A stretch of DNA of 64,000 nt from Ficedula albicollis. Its lineage: Eukaryota; Chordata; Aves; Passeriformes; Muscicapidae. Positions 12,503-43,000 of the stretch are shown here, in pieces. Below the pieces are notes generated by a model, which saw only the letters and a program-made list of their open reading frames with translations, was not told the DNA's origin and made no database searches. Both the position numbers and the translations under genes were made by a program. The number at the start of each line of letters is the position of its first letter. Position 1 is the first letter of the stretch. The stretch is taken from NCBI RefSeq assembly GCF_000247815.1, contig NW_004775930.1:521746-585745 (forward strand), in the 5' to 3' direction.

Positions 12503-14386
12503 TTATTTATTCAAACGTTTCTTCAATTGTTCTAGATGCCCAGCATCAGCATCCTGGAGAATTAATACAGTAGCTTTAGACTGAAATGGATTGAACTCAA
12601 TAGTCATCAAACAACAGAGATCTATCAGCTGTTTTTGACATTTTTCTAAACCATCCTTAAGTTTTAGACGTGAAGCTGGATCTTTTTTCAGCTTATTCAT
12701 TTCAGGCACTGAAAAGCCAATCAAACTTGTTAGAATATCATCAGCAAAATCTACTTCAAGATAAGCAGAACCATCAGAAATTTTTGCCTTTATACTCCAG
12801 GACCCACTGCTTTTTGTGAGGTTTCCAGTGAGAGTGACAATAAAGCATTTAACTTTCAGAATTGTAACAGTTTCTGGCTTTTTTTCAAGGAGAAGGGAAA
12901 TATATGTGAAAGGTGGAGAATCTAAATCTAAACGTGTTTCTACTGCCTTGCAAGGAAAGATCTGTGAATCACATTTCTGCTGATCTCCTTCTGGGCCCAT
13001 ATTTGAGGAAAAGACAGGATCATCATTTAATACCCTGCTGTCAGAAGTGTGTTGCTGTTTACATCTGCTCTCATCTAGGTCTGTATAATTCTGCCCTTCC
13101 TCAGGAGGATTTTCCAAAGAAAAATCTGATGAACTGCAGGTCTGACGTAAGCCCCTGTGCTGCAAGAAGTCACTCATGCCATTTCCATCTTCATCAAATA
13201 TTGTCCTTCCCATGTTCTTTTCCTTGCTGATTGCTCCCCTGGGCTTCTCTCTTTCATTCACATTGTCTTTTTCACCAGTGCCATTTAAAGAAAAATTGCA
13301 AGAGCTTCTAGATGTATGTGGAAGTCTGCCAGTAATTAAACCTATGTTTCTGTTTGTGTCCACTGGTGGCACTTCTTCCATTTCTCTTTGCATCTCTTCT
13401 TCCAGAAGAAAGTCATCTTCTAAAGGAAAGTCATTTAAAAAGCCATCATCATATTCTATGGGAGGTGAAACTTGTTCATCTGAGTGAGGCAAAGGACTTC
13501 CAGATTTTTGTAGCAAACCATTTCCATTGTGTGCTGTCAGTGAACCTGAGGCTGTATTAAAATTGTTGCTTCTACTACAGTATCCACTTTCTAAAGATGT
13601 TCTGTTGTTTAAAGCAAGTTCATCGTTTTCATCAAGGCTGGCTAAAAGCTCCTCATCTGAAGGGCCAAGAGTTTGTTCTAATTCATCCAAAGGTCTTGGA
13701 AAAATCTGTTCATGTCCAGCTTGTCCAACAGAATTAGGGTTTTCAGGTTCTCCAATTAATCTAGCAAGGACTCTTTCCTGACAATAATCCTCAAGAAGAG
13801 CATCAACCTCACCCCCCAACAGTTTTACGTTTTCTGCCTTAAGCAGAAGAACTCCAAGACGATATGCAATATTGCCCTGTACAGTGATTTTTGTTCCAGG
13901 AGGAAGATTACTGCAGAGAACAGGCACCGGTTGGTACTCCATGCCCTGAATTTGATTTATGCCATCTGTTAGTTGTAGCATCAGCATTCGAGTAGGTTTT
14001 GCTTCCCAGGGCTTTTGGAATGCCTGAGTACTGGCTGTTACTTCTTCATTTACAGTGCTTTTCCCTCTTAGCTTCTGCAACTGCGAATATGCTGACTGGC
14101 TAACATCCACCAGTGAATCAATCTGTATGGAGTAGCAGCCTGATAACTCTCCCTTGGGAGTATCTAAGATGCAGTTAGGCAAAATGGGATATTCCAAGTC
14201 TCTCAGATCAGTAAGAAGCCATTGCTCAAATACCTGCTTGTTAATCTGAGCTTGACTTAAATTACTGCCACTATTTTCTTCCTGGATCCAATTAATACAT
14301 GCTTCCAGCCATGTTAAAGGAACTTTAACGTGCCATGTGGATGAAAGCCAGGTTTCCACTCTTGCTGCAATGCTAGATGTAGACAT
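12503..14386 (-). CDS. RMI1: RecQ-mediated genome instability protein 1 (RMI1)
   Basis: RMI1 is the OB-fold scaffold of the BLM-TOP3A-RMI1-RMI2 complex. In the nucleus this complex dissolves double Holliday junctions without crossover. The frame is a single uninterrupted coding exon of 627 codons, close to the roughly 625 of the human protein, starting [20 protein letters not shown] and ending LKKRLNK. The N-terminal helical region (1-60, with [12 protein letters not shown]) precedes OB fold 1 (about 64-210: [48 protein letters not shown]), the TOP3A-binding part. An acidic motif, [17 protein letters not shown], follows at about 240. A long low-complexity middle precedes OB fold 2 (about 490-627: [46 protein letters not shown]), which binds RMI2. 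A 3' splice site (CCATTTTAG) lies about 28 nt upstream of the ATG, so the 5' UTR is spliced. It probably runs to the GC-rich island at 16.6-16.9 kb, head-to-head with HNRNPK. Confidence 0.97.
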   Translation of the reverse strand: MSTSSIAARVETWLSSTWHVKVPLTWLEACINWIQEENSGSNLSQAQINKQVFEQWLLTDLRDLEYPILPNCILDTPKGELSGCYSIQIDSLVDVSQSAYSQLQKLRGKSTVNEEVTASTQAFQKPWEAKPTRMLMLQLTDGINQIQGMEYQPVPVLCSNLPPGTKITVQGNIAYRLGVLLLKAENVKLLGGEVDALLEDYCQERVLARLIGEPENPNSVGQAGHEQIFPRPLDELEQTLGPSDEELLASLDENDELALNNRTSLESGYCSRSNNFNTASGSLTAHNGNGLLQKSGSPLPHSDEQVSPPIEYDDGFLNDFPLEDDFLLEEEMQREMEEVPPVDTNRNIGLITGRLPHTSRSSCNFSLNGTGEKDNVNEREKPRGAISKEKNMGRTIFDEDGNGMSDFLQHRGLRQTCSSSDFSLENPPEEGQNYTDLDESRCKQQHTSDSRVLNDDPVFSSNMGPEGDQQKCDSQIFPCKAVETRLDLDSPPFTYISLLLEKKPETVTILKVKCFIVTLTGNLTKSSGSWSIKAKISDGSAYLEVDFADDILTSLIGFSVPEMNKLKKDPASRLKLKDGLEKCQKQLIDLCCLMTIEFNPFQSKATVLILQDADAGHLEQLKKRLNK

Positions 14387-14413
14387 TTTCTTTTACCGTA
14401 ATAGACTGAATTC

Positions 14414-16620
14414 CCTAAAATGGAATTTAAAAAGACATATTTAATCTTCTGACAAAAACTGAAATTATTCCAAGTTTCATGCTTATATTATAAAAAAAAA
14501 TTAAAAACACTTTTACAGACAATAAAATTCACAGGCATTTCCAACATTTAACGTTTCAACCAGCATGAAAGGTATGTGCAAATATCAGCATAAAAGGTAC
14601 GTGCAAAATATAACAAAAGTACAGAGACCTATACAAGCAACCACGCTTTTTTTTTTCCTGTTGATTGAATAAGAAACGTATAATTTAGACCCTTTACTTA
14701 TAGATTGGAAGTGAATGGACAAAAAAACCCAAACCAAAAGAGCAGTATGTTTTAAAATATACTTCCTCTTTTTTTATGGTTTTCTATTAACACACAGTTT
14801 ATTTTAGAAATTGACCTGACATTTTACGCTCCCACTTCACCAGCAGTGTTATGAACAGAAGTAAGAGGATATACAGAACCAAGCTGTGGTCCATCAAGGA
14901 ATATCAAAGGGAAGACTTCCAGTCTGTGCCTGAAAGCTTTGTACCCAACAACAGACACGTGGCTTCAAACATTTTTATCTAGAGACCCAGTGCAGGACTT
15001 GGCTGCAATAGCACCAAGTCTCGGCAGCTATCATTTCAAGGACATCAGGGGCTAATAAACTCTAACTTCTTGTTAGTTTAGGAAGTACTTGACCAATTCA
15101 GGGCTGACCAAAAGTAGAAGCACGTTACTAACGATATTGTCCAGATACATCTTAAACACTAACAGGTTTAGGGCATCACTCACCTCTATAGGAAGCCTGT
15201 TTCAGTGTTTGATCAGGCTCTTAGAATTAGAATTATTCATGTTGGAAAAGACTTCCAAGATCCTGGAGTCCAACCTTTGACTGAACACGACCATGGTCAA
15301 CTAGACCATGGCACCAAGTGCCATGTCCAAGCACTCCGGGTATAGTGACTCCATTATCCCCCTGGGAAGCTTAAACATCCTTTCCGTGAAAAATTCCTGA
15401 TGTCCAACCTGCACCTCCCTTGGTACGCTTTAAGGTCAGTCTCAGAGATTGACCCCCACCTTGCAACAATTTCCTTTCAAGTAGATGTGGACAGCAACAT
15501 CTCCCCCGAGCTTCCTTTTCTCCAGCCCTGCTCCCTCAATCACTCCTAACAACACTTACTCACTAGGCCTTTCACAAGCATTGTTGTCCTTGGTAAAGAA
15601 ATTATTCCTACTGTCAAGTCTGAACCTCCCCCGATACAGCTTTGAAACAATCATGGGATTGATCTTCTACAGCTAACTGCCAGGAGCAGACCAGCGCTCC
15701 CTCTCCAGGTCCCCTCCTCAGGCAGCTCTACAGAGCAATGAGGTCACCCCTGAGCCTCCTCCTCTCCAAACCACACAAACCCAGAGCCCTCAGCCGCTCC
15801 TCTCAGGATGTGCCTTCCAGCCCTTCCACCAGCTCTGCCGTCCTCCTCTGGACCATCCAAGGACCTTCCCACCCTTGTCAGACCGTGGGGCCCAGCACTG
15901 CTCACAGGACTCAGGGCGAGGCTGCACCAGGGCTGAATCCAGCAGGATGATCCCAGTCACCGCTGGTGATGCCGTGTCTGATGCACCCCGGGATGGGGTT
16001 TGCCCTCCTGGCTGCCCAGCACACACTGCTGATCACCCTGAGCTGCTGCCAGCCAGCACCCCCAGATCCCTCTTCCAGGGCTGCTCCACACACACTCCTC
16101 TCCTTGCTTATACTTGTGCCCAGATTTATTGCATCCCAGGGGTAGAATCTGTATTTGTTCTTGTAAATTTCATGCCACTGATAGTTACCCAGTGCTCCAA
16201 TGTATCCAGATCCCTCCGCAAGGCTCCCGTCCGCCGACAGTCAGCAGCCCTTCCCAACCTGGTATCCTAGCACACCTGCTAAAGGTGCCCTCGAGTTCTG
16301 CACCCATGTCACTACTCCAAACATCGAAAAAGTATATTAGGTTGCCTAACTGTGCATGGAATATGTTCAATCACTTAGAAAGGGCAACCGAGGAGCTCAG
16401 CCTCTACAGAACACAACGAAAACAAAACCCACAGTAAGAGTATTTAAGAAACACCAGGTGTGCGTTTTGCTGGGTCTCTCGGGGTTTTTTGCCATTATAG
16501 CCTTCACAGCGAACAAAAGAACACACTGCCTCCAAGCTCTCCCCAAAAGATCCACCCACTCGGAAGATATCACGGAAGATATCACTCAACCTAAGCAAAG
16601 CGCCAGCTTTCAACGAGGGA
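14414..16620 (-). other. RMI1 5' UTR intron (inferred)
   Basis: Lies between the acceptor just upstream of the RMI1 ATG and the GC-rich promoter island. The first 0.8 kb is AT-rich and includes a short tandem pair at 14565-14610 (AGCATGAAAGGTATGTGCAA and a variant). The rest is CR1 sequence. The non-coding first exon is not defined by sequence alone. Confidence 0.5.
15185..16262 (-). mobile_element. CR1 LINE fragment, minus orientation, about 1.1 kb
   Basis: Contains reversed CR1 text throughout: GACTGAACACGACCATGGTC, GTGACTCCATTATCCCCCTG, TGATGTCCAACCTGCACCTC, CAATGAGGTCACCCCTGAGC, TCCTCCTCTGGACCATCCAA and CCAGATCCCTCCGCAAGGCT. It lies in the RMI1 5' UTR intron upstream of the shared promoter. 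Confidence 0.85.
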
Positions 16621-16921
16621 GGTGAAAGGGAGGGAGAGAGCGAAGCAGAGGCGGAGGGGAAGGAGGACGGGCCACACCTCGCAGCCCCTCGGAGGGGCCG
16701 AGAGTTCCAACTCACCGGGGCGAACGCGCGGTCCCGGCGGGCAGGCCCCGGCCTGAGGGACGGGGCACAGCCCGAGCCCGCGCTTCCCAAAACCGCCGCG
16801 CGCACCACCAGCCAATGGGGGCGCGCGTCCAATCATCGCGAGATCCTCGCCACGGCCAGCGCCGTGCTGCACGCACAAGGCGGGGTTTGAGCGGCCGCCA
16901 TTTTCTCGCCTCCTGACCGCA

Positions 16922-16980
<59 letters not shown>

Positions 16981-17080
16981 GCCATTTTCTCGCCTCCTGA
17001 CCGCAGCCGCTCACGCTTGCCTGGGCCGCCCCCTCTCTGCCCGCGCCGCTCCCAGCGCGGCTCCTGCAGCCCAGGTATGA
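16620..17080. promoter_or_regulatory. Divergent GC-rich promoter of RMI1 and HNRNPK
   Basis: A sharp switch to CpG-rich DNA lies between the two head-to-head genes. Visible elements are CCAAT boxes at 16812 and 16829, a TCGCGAGA element at 16836-16843 (the CGCG class used by many housekeeping promoters) and further GC boxes. A GCCGCCATTTTCTCGCC-type 5' UTR sequence appears twice around a small G run and is followed by a CCCAG/GTATGA donor at 17074-17075, a plausible HNRNPK first exon. Start sites cannot be placed from sequence alone. Confidence 0.65.
16922..16978. other. Pure G homopolymer, 57 nt, with duplicated flanks
   Basis: The 27-nt block ending CCTCCTGACCGCAG just left of the run begins again immediately to its right (16979), so the run sits between two copies of the same first-exon sequence. 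Probably a false junction in a hard-to-sequence promoter. Confidence 0.85.
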
Positions 17081-17725
17081 AAGGCCAGCCGGCCGCGGCA
17101 TGGGTCTAACGGCGTCACCCTTTCCCCCAGCTCGTCTAGTCCCTTCCCTCACGGAGGGCGGTTCGGGTCGCGGCGCCGCCTCCTATGCTGACGGGCAGCG
17201 GCCTCACCCAACGAGGCGGCAGCGGCGCCGCGCGGGGGGCGGTGGCGGGGCCAATCGCGGGTGGCGCTGGTGGATGTGCGCGTCGGAGGCCGGGGCTGCT
17301 CCCCTTTCTCTCCCGTACGCGGCAGGGCCGGCGGCGGGCGCAGGTACGCGCAGCCCGCCGCGCCGTGCGGCCGGGGCCGGCGAGGAGGGGAGGGGGGCGG
17401 GAGAAGGGCGCAGGCCGGTCCAGGCCTCGCCTCGGCCGGTAGAGCCGCCGCTGTACTCCGCTCGGCGGCGTTGCGTGACACAGCGGCACGAGAGGGCCTG
17501 TGTCTCCTGTCTTGGGGCCTCAGCCGCCGAGGGCTGCCGTAGCCTTCGAGCTTCCGTGGGTTCCCGAGGGGTTGGCGGTAGAACGGGAAAAGCGCTGTGT
17601 GGAGGACACTGGTGCGTCGCCGCCTCGGCTCTTGCTGAGGGCCCTTAGATGGCCACTGCCCTCGTTACCCCGCGGGGACAGCGCGGGTTCCGCAGCGCCA
17701 GCGGATGCGCTCCCAAGGGCGGGGG

Positions 17726-17863
<138 letters not shown>

Positions 17864-18142
17864 CGCAAGCAGCCGCTGAGGCCGATTGGGGGGGCGGAGG
17901 CTCCGCATGGCGGCCGCTCCGCTTTCGGGGGCGGGCGGAGTGCCCGTGGCCCTGGGGCTGAGGTGCTCCGCCCGCTGCGCCAGGCTTCGAGCCGCCGGGC
18001 ACCTCCTTTGTGTGCGGCCGAGCAGAACCGGGTAACGCTCCCCGCGGCCGCGTGGTGGTGGCGGCGGCCCTTCCGCCCCCGGCTCCGCCTCGCAGCGGGC
18101 AGGCGGGCGGGCGCCATTTCGGAGGGCGCCCTTTCTTCTGCT

Positions 18143-18503
<361 letters not shown>

Positions 18504-18720
18504 GCGGGCGGGCGCCATTTCGGAGGGCGCCATTTCTTCTGCTCCGCGGGGGTTGCGCAGCGCCGCCGCTCTCGCTGTCGTCCCCGCCGCGCTGGGCGGG
18601 CGCCTGGAGACGCAGGGTGGGAGCGGGGAGCAGAAGGAGGCAGGCGAGAAGTGCCGCTGCGCCCTAGAGGCGCTCTGGCGTTCCTCACCTCTTAGGTCTG
18701 TGGTCGCTGGTCCCACCTCT

Positions 18721-20149
18721 CGTGCCCTCTTTAGCGCTTCGGTGTTCATAATGAACCTGACTTTATTAATAGTGTGAATGTCCTCGATTTACCTAGCTGA
18801 GCGAGGTTACTGGGAGCGCATGACGTGTGGGGAGGTTTGACTAGGTGAGACTAAGCCGTGACTTGCAACTGTAATTTACAGCAGTTTGCTCCCCGCTGCC
18901 TTGAAATTCTTGGGATGGTTGGAAATAGATTAACCGGTGTCTGAAAGGGCTATTGCACTTTGTCCGTGTCTTCCTTACTGCCCGTCCGCGTAGTAGCGCA
19001 ATTTTGGCAATGTCTGCCTGATACCCCGCTATTACTAAACTTGTGCATGCCCATCAACCCGCTTCAAGTGCTTGCAAATACCGGCGTGTCTTGGGAAGGC
19101 AGAGCCTGCTTTTAGCCCCTACAAGCAGGGCAGCAACTACTTAGCTGTTTGAGAGTACGTTTAATAAGTTAGAATCAGCTTCTTCCCCACACACATTCCC
19201 CTTCCTCCGATTATGAATACAAGCATGACTGCCTGCTGTTTGTTGAAGCAAGAGAAGTTAATGCAGTGCAAGGGGAAATACGTGATTGTTTGGCTATGCT
19301 TGTAAATCACATTTTTAATGATAGTAAGTTGCAAAATTGTTTATTTACGCTTCATGCTAATGTGACTTAGTAGCTAAAAGCAGGTCAAAATCTGTTTCAG
19401 AAAATTGTACTGAAGTAAAGCTGCTTTTGGGGATATGTTCATGCAGTGGATTCTATGTAACTACAGAGGGTGGTATTTTTAAAAAGAGTTTATTTTAGTA
19501 TAGTTGGAGGTTGTAATTTTTATTTTATTCATCAGCTATAGTTGAGAGGACTGCTTAAATGTGTGTTAGTACATGGGTAGAGAATTTGTAGAGCAAATGC
19601 TGACAAGTACCCCAGTAGGAATTTTTATTAAGTGTAAATAGTGTTGACCTAAACAGCAAGACCAGATTCTGGTGTAGTGCCCTTTAGAAAGTGAAACCAA
19701 GGCATATATCATGTAATGTTGAGATTATGTGGTTACTTACAGATAGCATGTGCCCAGAAACTGTAATTCAGACATTAAGAGTTAATGTAAGTCTACAGAT
19801 TTGGCCTTTATCTTCTCCTAGTGGTGTGTTTGGCTTGGCTATACTTTTTCTTTTATAAAGAAAAAATTCACAGCAATAGCTTAAGTCAAACCTTTGTTTT
19901 CTGGCTGTAGTGAGAACCAGACTCGTAATGTGGGGAGACTCACAACTGATATGTGCTGTTTTCATAGGCTCTTGAAGCAATAGGCTGTTGGATTTTGATC
20001 CCGCCCAGAATACTTGAGTTTTTGTCAGCAAGAATATATAATAGCGGTAAGTTCTAGCAGCAGGCATTTATTTTTGGTTTTTTTTTGGTTTAGCATGAGG
20101 TACAGTTTGTCTTTTGACAAAAAAATGTACTGTCTTTATTTTTCAACAG
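18721..20149 (+). other. HNRNPK 5' UTR intron sequence
   Basis: AT-rich, non-repetitive sequence between the CpG island and the exon that carries the HNRNPK start codon. No coding exon or known repeat is visible. Confidence 0.5.
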
Positions 20150-20180
20150 GTTTTGCTTGTCCACATAAGAAAAAAGGGCA

Positions 20181-36999
<16,819 letters not shown>

Positions 37000-37026
37000 T
37001 GCAAGATTATTTTTTCTTTTTTATAG

Positions 37027-37057
37027 TGTGAAGCAGTATTCTGGAAAGTTTTTCTAA
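37027..37057 (+). CDS. HNRNPK: Alternative C-terminal coding end of HNRNPK
   Basis: A second acceptor, TTTTTTATAG, at 37017-37026 repeats the first one (ending 36965) 61 nt downstream and is followed by the same TGTGAAGCAGTAT. Using it gives an alternative end, VKQYSGKFF plus stop at 37055-37057, instead of VKQYADVEGF. Both C-termini are known from hnRNP K isoforms in other vertebrates. The predicted proteins are 428 and 427 residues. Confidence 0.85.
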
Positions 37058-37464
37058 GACTAGTGAAGAACTGAAGGAGTCCTGCACCCCTTTTTTTTTT
37101 TTAAATCTGCTTCTGTTTAAAAAGCCAACATTCCTCTGCTTCATAGGTGTTCTGCATTTGAGGTGTAGTGGAATCTTTGCTGTACACCAGATGTAATGTT
37201 TTAGTTCTTACAAATACATGGGGGGGAAGGGCGCACGAGACTAACATTGAAATTTTTAAGCAGCAGAGAGAGTGAATTCTATTTTTGTTCATTGTTGGTG
37301 GTAAATTGTACTGTTTTTCTGTAATTGTTGTGAACACCCTGCTTTATGTACACTGTATCTTACTTTGAAGAGGGAGAATATGGTAGGCCACATGTCCCTG
37401 ACATTTGTTGAGAGCAGTGTGCAGAATGTAATGCATTTTTGTAAGAAACATTTTAGGATTTTTA

Positions 37465-38141
37465 AATAAATTTAGTGAACCTATTCTTGGTGGTCATTTT
37501 TCTTCAGGTCTACATAAGGTCATAACTAAAACGGATACACCTAGTTCGTTTTTTTTCCCCATATGAATCAAAGCTACTGTTGAGCTTGCTGTTCAGTTTC
37601 CTTGATATATAGATGGAGTTATGTGGGGTTTTTTTTGACAAATTAAAGAGATCGTGTGAAAAGAATGACTGCTTTGCTGTTTCAGGGAGGGGAAAGGTGA
37701 AAATTCAGAAATGTTGTGTAAAACTTGACATTTTTGCAAGTGTTTGGCCCTCTTTGCAATACCTATATATATTGGTGACAGTATATAAATAAAATATTTT
37801 AAAACTTTGTGATGTCACTGAGTAAACAGTGGTAAAATACACCTGATTCTAGACAGCTTGCTTTAATGCAGAGTTGCTCTACCATAACTGACTGAATGAT
37901 AGCTGTTACCTGAGCTTTTGTTTGTATGAGGTAGGAATTGCAAATTGGCAAGTTGACAATATAACTATGTAACTTGTTTTTCCTTGTATGCAAAACTTCA
38001 ACTTGTTTTCCAGATGTATGTTGAGTTCCATAAGAATTATTTGTGAGAAATTTAAAAAAATATAAAGCCTCTGGATATCTCATGTACTACCTTGGCATTT
38101 GTATTTATAGTTAAAAGTTTTAATTTCACTTCCTGAATAAA
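37465..38141 (+). terminator. HNRNPK polyadenylation signals
   Basis: AATAAA hexamers at 37465-37470, 37788-37793 and 38136-38141 follow the stop at 0.5, 0.8 and 1.1 kb, consistent with several 3' UTR lengths. The 3' UTR is T-rich (for example T runs at 37091 and 37629). The exact cleavage sites cannot be read from sequence. Confidence 0.6.
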
Positions 38142-38600
38142 AACAAATTAAAAAGTGTAAAGATGTGTGGCACATACAGATATGGTGGGTCCAGACGGAG
38201 TGAGGATTCTTTTATTGTGGTTTATTTTTTTTTTAGTTGGTTGGTTTGTTGTGTCCCCTTCCTGTCCCCCACCCCCCACGACTTGTGACACGTGGTTAAT
38301 TCCATAGAAAGAAATGCCATCACTCTCTTTGGTCAGTGGGAAGTCAGCTGGCTTTGAACAATGGGTACCTAAATTAGAGAGTCTCGACTGCAGACCTAAG
38401 GCGAAACGCAAGTGAGCTAAACCAGGTGTTGGATTTCTCTGTGCTTCCAACTTGCTTATGTATGCAGAAGGGATTGTGGACGGTCCTTCGTTTGGTTCTT
38501 TGATGTTTTGATTGGGGGAAAGAGCTCAGCAACTCGACGCGCACGTTTTTGTTCGTTCCTCTGTCAGGTTTGTTTTGTATTTTTTAACCCCTCTTTTTTA
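38142..38600. other. Short intergenic gap HNRNPK to QNG1
   Basis: About 0.5 kb between the last HNRNPK poly(A) signal and the QNG1 CpG island. It contains a C-rich CCCCACCCCCCACG patch and no recognisable gene. Confidence 0.5.
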
Positions 38601-38671
38601 AAGATGAGAATCTTGGGAAACAGCTGCCGAGCAGCGGGCGAGTCTGCCCGTTGCTCCAGCCCGGCAGATTC

Positions 38672-39966
<1,295 letters not shown>

Positions 39967-40015
39967 GCGCGGCACCGGAGCCTGGCCCCGGCAGTCTGCG
40001 TGTTTCCTGCCGAGC

Positions 40016-43000
40016 ATGGAGGTGTTCCCGTCCCCTCTCGAGTCCGCCAAGTTCATAGCCGAGCACAGCAAGGATGTCTCCGTGGACGAGGAGGGGGTGC
40101 GGCGGGTGGCGGAGAGATCCTTGCTGTGCTCGGCCGGCGGGTGGCGGAGAGCCTGTTCGACAAAGCCTCGGCGGCGGAGTTCGGGCTGGCGGGGTGGAAA
40201 AGCCTCCACGAGCTGAACCCCCGTGCCGCCGACAAGGGGGCTGTAGACTGGGTGTTCCTGGTGGACACCCTCAACTTCTCCTTCTGGTCCGAGCAGGAGG
40301 ACCGCAAGTACCTTGTGAAGTACAAGGACAAAACCTACAGCGGCTTCTGGTCGCTGTGCGCCGCCGTCAACAGGGCCCTGGACGACGGTCAGTGAGCGCG
40401 GGGGCGCGGGGCCGGGCGGGGCGAGGGGCGCCGGGAGCCGAGCGCCGAGTGCCGCGCAGGCGGCTCCCCGGGAGTGGGACACGCTCGGCACCCCGGGAGT
40501 GGGACACGCTCTAGGGAGCTGCCGCTCGCTCTGGCAGCAGCTCTGTATGTGCAGGCGTCCCCTAGAGCTAGAGAGGGGAGCGCAGCTGGAAGTGCTTCCT
40601 AAATACCCTTGTACTGAAACTACCTAACTCGTGGCTCTAACTAAGTTATGTCTTCCATTCGAAAGACTTTAAGGATTGCCAGTAGTCAGCTGTGCGTGAC
40701 TTGGGTTATTTCACATGTATTCTTAAGATAAGTTCCGTATTTCCAAGGCAAATGAAAAAAAATGAGACATAAAGCTTGAATCCTCTGGACTAATCGAATA
40801 CCAGACCGTCTGAAGTAAGTCTGAAACTTACTTCAAACCAGTATTTTAAACCAGTATTTTAAAGTTTTGTATTTAAACCCAGTACTTTAGCACTCACTTT
40901 TTTTGCTGTTCTCCGGGAAAAAAACCCCACCCAACCGTTTGTAGGCGTAGATGAAAGTTTTAATTAATTTTCTGCATAGTTCTTTGTAAATTGAGGAAGT
41001 ATTAACATTAAGACACTGTTTGTGAATGCACGGCATGATTAAGGATCCATGGGAAAACAGGCCTATGTAAACACACTTAAAATACGAAGACTAAGCAGTT
41101 GGGGGAAATTACATATAAAAAGTAACAACGTTCCCTGGTTGTATGTTGCAAATTTGCCGTAGAATAAAATACTATTCACTCACAAATTTATTGGTGAGCA
41201 GCTCTGTGGGTGCGGCCATCACTAAAAGCAAAGATGGGTTTCAGAGTTGATGGACTTCTTAGATCTTCCTACAGAAGTGCTTTCCTTTAGTGACCACTGC
41301 AATTATGTCTATATGTTATGTTATGTGATAGCCTAAATATCTTCCTTTCACTTTTCTGAAGGAATACCTATCACCAGTCCATCCTATTTTGCCACCATGA
41401 CGCTTGACCAAGTTAGGCATGTATTTCGCTCTGACACTGAAGTGCCTTTGCCTTTGATTGAGGAAAGACATCGGGTGCTGAATGAAAGTGGAATAGTTCT
41501 GTTAGAGAAGTTTGGAGGGTCTTTCCTCACCTGTGTTAAAATGAGTGAGAAGAGCGCTCAGAAACTGCTGCGTCTCGTACTGGAAAATTTTCCTTCTTAC
41601 AAAGATGAAGCTGTATTTGAGGTAAGGTTATTCCAAAGCTCTGAAAAAACAATCATACTATTTAGCAACAGTAGAATACTCTTGATAGTCTACAACTAGT
41701 CAGGACAACGGTCACTTTCTTTTTCCTACCAGAGAAGTACTTTTTTTTTCATATGCTGTCTCTTCATCACAGTATTGTAATTTATTTTGGTATACTCTGA
41801 GTTCCCAATTAGATCACATCTCCTTTGTACTCCTTAAAAATGCGTAGTATTTACGATTATTCCTGCCTGAAAAATATGAATCCTTTTTCCTTTTTTTTCC
41901 TCACTTCTCTTGAATTGCTGACAACCCTCTTCCCCCCACTTCTTCTTTTTTCGTAAGGCTCTCTGCAGCTAATGAAGGAAGTGAAACTAGTAGAATTAAT
42001 GCACAGCTACTGGGACTCCACCCTCTAACAGTTGTTGATTCAACAGGCACTACTCAAATGACTACAGATTAGTAGTAACCCACACTTCTACAAATGCTGA
42101 CAGTGCACTGAAGCTTTTACTGAAAGAAACTGATGGGAATTAAACGGTGATCATCTGGTATTGTCTCCGAGTTTTCACTTATACAGGCATGATTTTCATT
42201 TAGTACCCGTGGCTTATGTAGCAGCTCGTGCTCACTTGCGTGTGCAGTAGTACTCAGCTGTAATGTCATTAAATCCAGAAGACTTTATGTTAGTGACGGT
42301 ACAGTCTAGACTAACTAGTCTGTGCAGTCTTTTCAACTTCTTGGAATACCAGTCACTGAAGCTTTGAATCTATTGCATTTATTGCCCTTCAGTAGGAGGT
42401 GTTATTTTATTCTCCTTTTTCTCCTGCTTGTGAAGTGAAATATACTTACATTAAAAAAGCAGAGGTTCTTTTGAATTCATCTTTGAAGCTACTAGTTTTG
42501 TTTATTTGGATTTTTTTTTTACATATAAAGTAATACTTTGACAATTTTAATGATTGAAAGGGGAATATTTTCTAAGTAAAGTGATATTTTCTTATCTTTA
42601 TAGTGACTGTACTCATTGATGTTATATCTTTCATGAGATGATGATGAGTGCTTTGTAAAGCAAGCCTCCCTAAAAGCAGCAGCTGACTATAGGATGAAAA
42701 GGTGTTCCAAAAATGATCTCAGATTGTAAGCATGACTTAGTAATAAAGTCTGTTGCATGAATATAGAAGCTTATTTTCTGCTTTCACTAAGCAAGATGCG
42801 TATTTTGAAGGTAGTGACATGGATCACATTATTTTTATGGCAGCAGGTTGAGCTCTCCCAAGTAAGGCTTCTAAAGGATTAGGAGGGAACTGGAAAGATG
42901 GTGAAATATCCGACAGCAAACCAGTGCTCTTCAGTAACTTTCCAAAGGAGAAATATATATGATTATAAGATAAGTCCTACATTAGAATCATACTATCACA

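Noticed and set aside
12913..13781. Several plus-strand frames of 68-105 codons
   Set aside because: Antisense shadows of the RMI1 coding exon.
15738..16437. Overlapping frames of 60-130 codons on both strands
   Set aside because: Inside a CR1 fragment; GC-rich repeat text gives chance open frames.
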